Positions 16,068 through 23,046 of a stretch of 64,000 bases of DNA are shown here, piece after piece. Numbering within the stretch: the first letter of the stretch is position 1; each line of letters begins with the position of its first letter. The position numbers and the translations under genes are program-made. The notes under the pieces were generated by a model that was given only the letters and a program-made list of their open reading frames with translations, was not told the DNA's origin and made no database searches. The stretch comes from Kitasatospora atroaurantiaca (GTDB lineage: Bacteria; Actinomycetota; Actinomycetes; Streptomycetales; Streptomycetaceae): contig NZ_VIVR01000001.1 in the NCBI RefSeq assembly GCF_007828955.1, forward strand, positions 3,968,001-4,032,000, read 5' to 3'.

Positions 16068-17528
16068 CTACTTGCCGAGCACCGCCTCCATCACCTGCTT
16101 GGCGATCGGGGCCGCGATTCCGCCGCCGCTGATCTCGCTGCTCTCCGCCGCGCCGTCCTCGACCACCACCGCGACCGCGATCTGCTGGCCGTCGGCGCCC
16201 TTGGCATAGGACATGAACCAGGCGAACGGCAGGCCGCTGTTGTCCTGGCCGTGCTGCGCGGTGCCGGTCTTGCCGCCGACCGTGACGCCGTCGATCTGGG
16301 CCTTCGTGCCGGTGCCGTTCTTGACCACGCTCTCCATCAGCTGCTGCAGCTTCTGGGCGGTGGCGGGGCTGACGGCCTGGCTCAGCTGGTGCTCGGAGTG
16401 CTTGGAGATGGTGGTGAGGTTGGCAGCGCGCTCCTCCTCGACCAGGTACGGCTGCATCAGGCTGCCGTTGTTGGCGATCGCCGCGGCGACCATCGCCATC
16501 TGCAGCGGGGTGGCCCGGGTGTCGTGCTGGCCGATGGCGTCCATCGCGGTGCCGTCGGGGGACGAGCCCTTGGGGTAGTAGCTGGGCACGGCCCGGATCG
16601 GGACGTCGATCTGCGCGTTGTTGAAGCCGAACTTCTCGGCCTGCGCGCGCAGCTTGTCCCGGCCGAGATCGGCGCCGATCTTGCCGAAGACGGTGTTGCA
16701 GGAGAAGTCCATGCCGGTCTTCACGGTGGCCCCGGCGCAGGGCTCGGTGGCGCTGGCGTTCTTCAGCGGGGTGTTGGTGCCCGGCAGGAGGTAGGTCTCG
16801 GGGGTGTCGGTGGTGTCCTCGACGCTCTGGAACCTGCCGTTCTCGAACGCCGCCGCCGCCGTGACCAGCTTGAAGGTCGAGCCGGGCGGGTACGTCTCGC
16901 GCAGCGCGCGGTTGAGCATCGGCTTGTTCGCGTCGGCGTTGAGGTCCGTCCAGGCCTTGCTGTCCTCGGCACCGGTGCCGGCGAAACGCCCCGGGTCGTA
17001 CGAGGGCGTGGAGACCAGGGCCCTGATGGCGCCGGTCTGCGGGTCGATGGCGACGACCGCGCCCTTCTTGTCGCCCAGCCCCTCGAAGGCGGCCTTCTGG
17101 GCCTTGGCGTTGATCGTGGTGACCACGTCGCCGCCCTGCTTCTGCTTGCCCGTGAGCATGTCGAGGGTGTTGCGGAAGAACAGCCGGGAGTCGGTGCCGG
17201 AGAGGATGCCGTCCTCCAGCGACTCCAGCTGGCTGGTCCCGAAGGCCTGCGAGGAGTAGCCGGTGATCGGGGCGTACATCGGGCCGTCGACCCAGGCGCG
17301 CTTGTACTTGTAGCGGTAGCCGTTGACGAAGTCGGACTTCGTGACCGGCTGGCCGCCGACGATGATGTTGCCTCGCGGGTAGGCGTAGCGGTCGTACTTG
17401 TTGCGGTCGTTGTGGCTGTTGCTCGCCCAGGCGTCGGCCTGGACGCCCTGGACCCAGTTGGTCCGGATCATCAGGGCCAGGATGAGCACCAGGCAGAAGA
17501 TCGAGACCCGGCGGATGGGCTTGTTCAC
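16068..17528 (-). CDS. pbpA: Penicillin-binding protein 2 (class B transpeptidase), PbpA
   Basis: This 486-residue peptidoglycan transpeptidase acts outside the membrane. It has an N-terminal signal anchor (VSIFCLVLILALMI), a non-catalytic region, and the penicillin-binding domain with catalytic Ser217 in STFK, S276-C-N278 and K420-T-G. It lies downstream of the FtsW/RodA-type polymerase gene with a 55-bp gap and upstream of pknB, so the glycan polymerase and its partner transpeptidase are encoded together. The length and motifs match actinobacterial PbpA. Confidence 0.95.
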   Translation of the reverse strand: MNKPIRRVSIFCLVLILALMIRTNWVQGVQADAWASNSHNDRNKYDRYAYPRGNIIVGGQPVTKSDFVNGYRYKYKRAWVDGPMYAPITGYSSQAFGTSQLESLEDGILSGTDSRLFFRNTLDMLTGKQKQGGDVVTTINAKAQKAAFEGLGDKKGAVVAIDPQTGAIRALVSTPSYDPGRFAGTGAEDSKAWTDLNADANKPMLNRALRETYPPGSTFKLVTAAAAFENGRFQSVEDTTDTPETYLLPGTNTPLKNASATEPCAGATVKTGMDFSCNTVFGKIGADLGRDKLRAQAEKFGFNNAQIDVPIRAVPSYYPKGSSPDGTAMDAIGQHDTRATPLQMAMVAAAIANNGSLMQPYLVEEERAANLTTISKHSEHQLSQAVSPATAQKLQQLMESVVKNGTGTKAQIDGVTVGGKTGTAQHGQDNSGLPFAWFMSYAKGADGQQIAVAVVVEDGAAESSEISGGGIAAPIAKQVMEAVLGK

Positions 17529-17583
17529 TGGTCGGGTCCCCTCCTCTTTCCTGTCAGTTGGTCGGATTGAACCGTACGATTCT

Positions 17584-19065
17584 TCACGCCTGAGCAGCCC
17601 GGTTCGGTTCCGCCGCAGGACCGGGAGCAGGAGCGGGGTCGGCGGCGGGGCGGCGGGCGCTGTCGCTGATCTTGAGCAGCACGGCGATCAGCGCCCAGTT
17701 GGCGACCACCGAGGAACCGCCCTGGGCCAGGAAGGGCATGGTCATACCGGTCAGCGGGATCAGGCCGGTGACGCCGCCCGCCACCACGAAGACCTGCAGG
17801 GCGAAGGCGGAGGAGAGCCCGACGGCGAGCAGCTTGCCGAAGGGGTCGCGGGCGGCGACGGCCGTCCGCAGGCCGCGCTGCACGACCAGGCCGTACAGCA
17901 CGAAGAGCGCCATCATGCCGGTGAGGCCGAGCTCCTCGCCGAAGGAGCCGAGGATGAAGTCGCTCTTGGCGGCGAACTGGATCAGCCACGAGCGGCCCTG
18001 GCCGAGGCCGGAGCCGGTGACGCCGCCGGAGCCGAAGGCCATCAGGGTCTGGCCGATCTGCTCGGTGGAGCCCTGCGGCGGCTTGGGTGCGAAGGCGGCC
18101 ATCGGGTCGAGCCAGGCGTCGATGCGCGTCTTGACGTGGGACTCGGAGGAGGCGACCACGGCGGCGCCGCCGATCGACATCAGCAGGCCGAAGACGATCC
18201 AGCTGGTGCGCTCGGTGGCGACGTAGAGCATCACCACGAAGAGGCCGAAGAAGAGGAAGGAGGAGCCCAGGTCGGTCTCGAAGACGAGGATCAGGATGGA
18301 GATCAGCCAGACCACGATGATCGGCCCGAGGTCGCGGCCGCGCGGCAGGTAGAGGCCCATGAAGCGGCGGCTGGCCAGGGCCAGGGCGTCCCGCTTGACC
18401 ATCAGGTAGCCGGCGAAGAAGACGGTCAGGATGATCTTCGCGAACTCGCCGGGCTGGATCGAGAAGCTGCCGAGGTGGATCCAGATCTTGGCGCCGAAGT
18501 CCTGCTTCCGGGCCGGGAAGAATGCGGGTGCGGCGAGCAGCACCAGGGCGACGGCCATCGAGATGTAGGTGTAGCGCTGCAGGATCCGGTGGTCCTTGAG
18601 CAGGATGATGACGCCGACGAAGAGGGCCACGCCCAGGCCGGACCACATCAGCTGGTTCGGCGCGGCGTCGGCGTTGTTGGCGAGCAGCTTCCCGGCCTTG
18701 TCGAGCCGCCAGATCATGACCAGGCCGAGCCCGTTGAGCAGGGTGGCCAGCGGCAGCAGCAGCGGGTCGGCGTACGGCGCGAACCGGCGCATCACCAGGT
18801 GTGCGACCAGGGCGAGCGCCCCCATGCCGAGGCCGAACTTCAGCATCCCGGTGGGGAGCTGCTTGTCCAGCGCGAGCCCGACGTTGGCGTACGCGAACAT
18901 CGGCAGCACCACCGCGAAGGCCAGCAGGGCGAGCTCGGTGTTGCGGCGGTTGGGCGCGCCCTGCGGGGTGATCGTGGTGTTCTCCCGGCGCCTGGGGCGC
19001 GCGGCACCGCCGCTGTTCGGACCGCCGTTGTTCGGACTGCTGCTGCTCAGGTCAAAGGTGCTCAC
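17584..19065 (-). CDS. ftsW: FtsW/RodA/SpoVE (SEDS) family peptidoglycan glycosyltransferase
   Basis: This polytopic membrane protein (493 residues, 10 or more helices) polymerises lipid II into glycan strands with a class B PBP partner. Family features visible are HLGSFSIQPGEFAKIIL, the large extracytoplasmic loop and the C-terminal PLTGMTMPFLAQGGSSVVANW. N- and C-terminal tails are disordered. In this operon position the protein is named FtsW or RodA by different authors; sequence alone does not decide between division and elongation. It lies between the phosphatase and pbpA genes. Confidence 0.93.
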   Translation of the reverse strand: MSTFDLSSSSPNNGGPNSGGAARPRRRENTTITPQGAPNRRNTELALLAFAVVLPMFAYANVGLALDKQLPTGMLKFGLGMGALALVAHLVMRRFAPYADPLLLPLATLLNGLGLVMIWRLDKAGKLLANNADAAPNQLMWSGLGVALFVGVIILLKDHRILQRYTYISMAVALVLLAAPAFFPARKQDFGAKIWIHLGSFSIQPGEFAKIILTVFFAGYLMVKRDALALASRRFMGLYLPRGRDLGPIIVVWLISILILVFETDLGSSFLFFGLFVVMLYVATERTSWIVFGLLMSIGGAAVVASSESHVKTRIDAWLDPMAAFAPKPPQGSTEQIGQTLMAFGSGGVTGSGLGQGRSWLIQFAAKSDFILGSFGEELGLTGMMALFVLYGLVVQRGLRTAVAARDPFGKLLAVGLSSAFALQVFVVAGGVTGLIPLTGMTMPFLAQGGSSVVANWALIAVLLKISDSARRPAADPAPAPGPAAEPNRAAQA

Positions 19066-19110
19066 GTGTAGGCCGCTCCCCGACGGCTGAGGACCCGCTA
19101 CGGGTCGGTG

Positions 19111-20727
19111 TTACTGGGCCGGGCAGTTGGCAGCCATGGACTGCTCCTGCTCGGTGAGGGTCGGTGTGGTGCCGGGGTTGCCGGTGGCAGGAGTGCCCGT
19201 GGTGGGGCTGGTGGTGGTCGGGCTGCCGGTGGCCTGGCCCGGGATGGTGGTGGCCGGGCTGGGCGAGCCGGCGGTGCGGTAGCCGGCGTTGGTCACGGTG
19301 CTGCCGGTCGCGCCCGGGGTGGGGGTCGCGGCCGGGGCCTGCGGGGCCTTGGCGCCCTCGGAGACCTTCTTGCAGACCGCCGCCTGGGCGCCGAGGTTCT
19401 TCACCTGCTCGCGGGCGTCGTCCAGGCTCTTGGCCTGGATGGTCTTGGTGACCTGGGTGCGCTGGTAGGCCGGGAGGTACTTGAGCTCGACGTCGCCGTA
19501 CTGCTGGTAGACCGAGGACAGGTTCAGGCCGGCCAGGTTCTGGTTGATGCCGCGGTAGACGGCGACCACGTCGCCGTCTGCGCCGACGTAGTACTGGCCC
19601 TGGGTCCAGCGCCAGCCGAAGTACCCGGCGCCGCCGAGCAGCCCCAGCGTGACGGTGACGGCGAGCGAGATCTTGAGCCAGCGGCCCTTGCGGCGCGGTG
19701 CGTCCTCGCCGTCGTAGTCCTCGTACGCCTGCTCGGCGCCGCCGAAGGTGCCGTACGGCTCGCCGAAGGCTCCCTGCGGCTCCCCGTAGCCCTCCGCCGG
19801 GCCGAAGCCCGCCGTGGCGCCGTCGTAGCCGCTGGGCGGGCCGAAGGCTCCCTGGGGGCCCTGCGGGGCGCGGCCGAGGCCGGCGGCGCGGCCGGCCGGG
19901 GTGTTCAGGATGCTGTGGTCGGTGGCGGTCGGCGGGGGGGTGTCCGCGACGGCGCCGACGACGACCGGGATGTCGGCCAGCCGGCCGCTCAGGGTGTCGG
20001 TGGCGCCGACGTCGATCACGTCGGCGACGATGCAGGTGATGTTGTCCGGGCCGCCGCCGCGCAGGGCGAGCTGGATCAGCTCCTGGACGGTCTGCTCCGG
20101 GGAGTAGAAGCTCCCGAGCGTCTCCTCCAGGGTCTGGTGGCTGACCGGGCCCGACAGGCCGTCCGAGCAGATCAGATAGCGGTCGCCGGCCCGGACCTCG
20201 CGGATCGACAGGTCGGGCTCGACCTGGCCGCGGCCGTCCAGCGCGCGCATCAGCAGGGAGCGCTGCGGGTGGGTCTCGGCCTCCTCCGGGGTGATCCGGC
20301 CCTCGTCGACCAGGCGCTGCACCCAGGTGTGGTCCTGGGTGATCTGGCTGAGGGAGCCGTCGCGCAGCAGGTACGCGCGGGAGTCGCCGACGTGGACCAG
20401 GCCCATCCGCTGGCCGGTCCAGAGCATCGCGGTGAGGGTGCAGCCCATGCCCTCGAGCTGCGGATCCTCCTCGACCATCTGGCGCAGGCGCTCGTTGGCG
20501 CCCTGCACCGCGTCGTTCAGCAGGGTGAGCAGGTCGGCGCCCGGGACGTCCTCGTCCAGCCGGACGATCGAGCCGAGGACCTCGGAGGAGGCGACCTCGC
20601 CGGCCGCCGCGCCGCCCATGCCGTCGGCCACGGCCAGCAGCCGCGGCCCGGCGTAGCCGGAGTCCTCGTTGCCCTCCCGGATCAGGCCCTTGTGGGAACC
20701 GGCGGCGAAGCGAAGCACGAGAGTCAT
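19111..20727 (-). CDS. pstP: PP2C-family Ser/Thr protein phosphatase, PstP
   Basis: This enzyme removes phosphate from targets of PknB and from the kinase itself, using two metal ions. Residues 1-240 are the PP2C domain: NEDSGYAG, VADGMGGAAAGE, HVGDSRAYLLRDG, SDGLSGPV and GGPDNITCI supply the metal-binding aspartates. A Gly/Pro/Tyr-rich linker, one membrane helix (about 347-369) and an extracellular Thr/Pro-rich domain with a Cys near each end follow. The 538-residue length fits the membrane-anchored PstP form. It is followed by ftsW and preceded by the FHA genes, as in mycobacteria. Confidence 0.95.
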   Translation of the reverse strand: MTLVLRFAAGSHKGLIREGNEDSGYAGPRLLAVADGMGGAAAGEVASSEVLGSIVRLDEDVPGADLLTLLNDAVQGANERLRQMVEEDPQLEGMGCTLTAMLWTGQRMGLVHVGDSRAYLLRDGSLSQITQDHTWVQRLVDEGRITPEEAETHPQRSLLMRALDGRGQVEPDLSIREVRAGDRYLICSDGLSGPVSHQTLEETLGSFYSPEQTVQELIQLALRGGGPDNITCIVADVIDVGATDTLSGRLADIPVVVGAVADTPPPTATDHSILNTPAGRAAGLGRAPQGPQGAFGPPSGYDGATAGFGPAEGYGEPQGAFGEPYGTFGGAEQAYEDYDGEDAPRRKGRWLKISLAVTVTLGLLGGAGYFGWRWTQGQYYVGADGDVVAVYRGINQNLAGLNLSSVYQQYGDVELKYLPAYQRTQVTKTIQAKSLDDAREQVKNLGAQAAVCKKVSEGAKAPQAPAATPTPGATGSTVTNAGYRTAGSPSPATTIPGQATGSPTTTSPTTGTPATGNPGTTPTLTEQEQSMAANCPAQ

Positions 20728-20829
20728 GCGGACCTGGCCCCCCTCTGGGAACGGGCGCGCACGGGAGCGGCAGCGTCGCAGCCTCGCTCCCGGCTGGTCT
20801 TGGACGGGGTGCTGTCCCTCATGCGCCTA

Positions 20830-21339
20830 CTACTTCCGCAGTTCGATGACGGTCCTGCCGATACGGATCGGCATTCCCGGCTGGAGCGGTGTCGGCGCGG
20901 TGAGCCGCTGCCGGTCCAGATAGGTGCCGTTGGTGGAGCCTAGATCCTCGACCGTCCACTGCCCAGTCTGATCCGGGTAGATCCTGGCATGCCGGGAGGA
21001 TGCGTAGTCGTCGTCGAGCACGATCGTGGAGTCGTGCGCGCGGCCGAGCGTGATGGTCTGCCCCTGCAGGGCGACGGTGGTGCCGGCCAGCGAGCCCTGC
21101 ACGACCACCAGCTGGGTCGGGGCGCCGCGGCGCTGCCGGGGCTGCGCGGCGGTCTGGGGTGCCTGCTGGGCCGGCCGGCCGGGCCCGGTGGCGGGGGCCG
21201 CGGCGGTGCGCCGCGCGGAGCGCGGGTTCACCTTGGTGCCGAACAGGTCGCTGCGGATCACCTGCACCGCGACGATGACGAACAGCCACAGCACGGCGAG
21301 GAATCCCAGCCGCATGACCGTCAGGGTCAGTTCTGACAT
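20830..21339 (-). CDS. fhaB: FHA-domain protein FhaB (FipA-like)
   Basis: This 169-residue protein binds phosphothreonine. It has an N-terminal membrane helix (LGFLAVLWLFVIVAVQVI), a short disordered linker and a C-terminal FHA domain (about 75-165) with LGRAHDSTIVLDD, SSRHARI and DLGSTNGTYLD. In mycobacteria the equivalent FipA connects division proteins under PknA/PknB control. It lies between fhaA (12-bp gap) and pstP, and is surely part of the kinase operon. Confidence 0.93.
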   Translation of the reverse strand: MSELTLTVMRLGFLAVLWLFVIVAVQVIRSDLFGTKVNPRSARRTAAAPATGPGRPAQQAPQTAAQPRQRRGAPTQLVVVQGSLAGTTVALQGQTITLGRAHDSTIVLDDDYASSRHARIYPDQTGQWTVEDLGSTNGTYLDRQRLTAPTPLQPGMPIRIGRTVIELRK

Positions 21340-21351
21340 AGGTGGCCCGCT

Positions 21352-22218
21352 CTACCCTTCGACCTGTCGGTAGACGATGGTGGTGCTCCCCAGGACGATC
21401 CTGGAGCCGTCGCGGAGCGTAGCGCGCTGGGTGTGCTGTCCGTCCACCACGATGCCGTTGGTCGAGCCGAGGTCGAGCACCATGGCGGGCGTACCGGGCC
21501 GGATCTCGGCGTGCTTGCGGGAGACCCCGGGGTCGTCGATGCGCACGTCGGCCTCGGTGGAGCGGCCCAGGACGCAGGCGTTGCCGGTGATCTGGTGGCG
21601 GGTCCCGTTGACCTCGATCCAGCGCCTGGTGGCCGCGCCGGAGTGGCCCGCGCCGGGGAACGGGCGGACGTTGCCGCCGGCGGCCGGGGGCGTGGGGGGC
21701 ACCGCGGGCGGCGCCGGGGGCGGGGGCGGCGCACCGTACGGGCCCGCGCCCTGCTGCTGCCACGGCGCGCCGGGAGCGGGCGAGGTGGGCGGCCGGCCGT
21801 AGCCGGCCTGGGCCGGCGGCGGGGCGGCCGGGCGCTGGGGCTCCTCGGCGGCCAGCGTGCGGCTGCGCACCCGGTAGAGGCCGGTGTCGAGGTCGTCGGC
21901 CTGCTCCAGATTGACCTGGAGCGGGCCCATGAAGCTGTACCGCTGGGCCTCGGCGTACTCGCGCACCATGCCGGCGAGCTCGGTGCCCAGCTGGCCGGAG
22001 TACGGGCTGAGGCGCTCGTAGTCGTGCGGGCTGAGCTCGACGATGAAGTCGTTGGGCACCACGGTGCGGTCGCGGTTCCAGATGGTGGCGTTGTTGTCGC
22101 ACTCGCGCTGCAGCGCTCCGGCGATCTCCACGGGCTGGACCTCGGACTTGAACACCTTGGCGAAGGTGCCGTTCACGAGACCCTCGAGCCGCTGTTCGAA
22201 CTTCTTCAGGACTCCCAC
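21352..22218 (-). CDS. fhaA: FhaA: DUF3662 plus FHA-domain protein
   Basis: The 288-residue protein has an N-terminal DUF3662 domain (GVLKKFEQRLEGLVNG...), a Pro/Ala-rich linker and a C-terminal FHA domain with VLGRSTEADVRIDD, VSRKHAEI and DLGSTNGIVVDG, which reads phosphothreonine. In mycobacteria FhaA binds phosphorylated MviN and restrains peptidoglycan precursor export. The GTG at 22218 with GGAAGGGGG upstream is chosen; the longer in-frame reading to 22386 would translate promoter-like DNA. It is the first gene of the FhaA-FhaB-PstP-FtsW-PbpA-PknB operon. Confidence 0.93.
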   Translation of the reverse strand: MGVLKKFEQRLEGLVNGTFAKVFKSEVQPVEIAGALQRECDNNATIWNRDRTVVPNDFIVELSPHDYERLSPYSGQLGTELAGMVREYAEAQRYSFMGPLQVNLEQADDLDTGLYRVRSRTLAAEEPQRPAAPPPAQAGYGRPPTSPAPGAPWQQQGAGPYGAPPPPPAPPAVPPTPPAAGGNVRPFPGAGHSGAATRRWIEVNGTRHQITGNACVLGRSTEADVRIDDPGVSRKHAEIRPGTPAMVLDLGSTNGIVVDGQHTQRATLRDGSRIVLGSTTIVYRQVEG

Positions 22219-22611
22219 GGGGCACCCCCTTCCAAGGGCTTCGGTCCGGCCCTGCTTCCGGGGCCTGATTGCGGTACTTCCGTACTGATCGTATCCACGC
22301 CCGGGCCATCCGTACGGTTCCCGGAGCGTGTGGTGCCAAGGGGTGAGCCTGGGCACAGGGCCGTACCTGCGGATCGATGGTGGCAAGCCAGGGCTACCCG
22401 GTGAAGGGCATGCTCACCCTTCGGTCACCCGATCGCTCCGGCCCGTCCGAGGGGGTCGGAGGAAGGGATTCGTAGGTGACCGGGAGGTCGTGCTACTGTT
22501 TTCCATGTCGGAAGGGGCGCCCGAGAGGGAGCCGGACGGAAGACCAGCAAGCAGTCGGAAACGACTTGGGAGCGGGTCGGAACATCGGCTAGCATCTACG
22601 ACAACACCCAT
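22219..22611. other. 393-bp intergenic region between fhaA and tRNA-Leu
   Basis: There is no gene that I can support on either strand. It must contain the promoter of the leftward kinase/peptidoglycan operon and that of tRNA-Leu. I cannot place either with confidence; TACTGT near 22494 is a weak -10 candidate for the tRNA. Confidence 0.5.
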
Positions 22612-22695
22612 GCGCGGGTGGCGGAATAGGCAGACGCGCTGGATTCAGGTTCCAGTGCCCGAAAGGGCGTGGGGGTTCAACTCCCCCCTCGCGCA
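22612..22695 (+). tRNA. tRNA-Leu(CAG)
   Basis: This 84-nt class II tRNA has acceptor GCGCGGG paired with CTCGCGC (one G-U), a D arm with CGGAATAGGCAGACGCG, and anticodon stem CTGGA/TCCAG around TTCAGGT (anticodon CAG, 22646-22648). It has a long variable arm (GCCCGAAAGGGC) and a T arm with GTTCAAC. The discriminator is A, and no CCA is encoded. Confidence 0.97.
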
Positions 22696-22700
22696 CAGCG

Positions 22701-22736
22701 AAGCCCCGCAGATCTTCGGATCTGCGGGGCTTTTTT
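22701..22736 (+). terminator. Intrinsic terminator of tRNA-Leu
   Basis: A 14-bp stem AAGCCCCGCAGATC with a TTCG tetraloop runs into six T residues: a textbook rho-independent terminator and one of the few in the window with a U-tract. Confidence 0.95.
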
Positions 22737-23046
22737 GTCTGACCCCGAGTCTCCTGCCGTTCACCCAGGTCACCGGTTGGCAACGGTGGGCGCCCCCGAA
22801 CGATCCGTGTCGGTGCGGGCTGATAAAACGTCTCTCAGGAATTCTGTTCGACAGTCCGGAGATATGTCCGATTTAGTCGCGATGACGGCAACTCGGGTCT
22901 CTCCACAGGGGGTTGTCCGTGGGGGGTTGAGCTTCTGGCGCATCGCTGGCAGCGGTGCGTCACGCCTTTGTCTTATGGCCGTGATTGCGGCTATCTGTCC
23001 GGAATTCCTGCTCTTTCCGCATGCAGTCATCCCAAGGAGAACGCGG
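22737..23046. promoter_or_regulatory. Long leader region of the first S53 peptidase
   Basis: There is no gene in this stretch. Its last 60 bp (CCGGAATT, CGCATGCAGTCATCCC, AAGGAG) closely match the leader of the second peptidase gene (26205-26259). The shared leader points to common regulation or a tandem duplication that included it. Confidence 0.5.

Noticed and set aside
22701..22736. Possible riboswitch or attenuator before the first S53 gene
   Set aside because: The hairpin with TTCG loop and T-tract directly follows tRNA-Leu and is simply its terminator.
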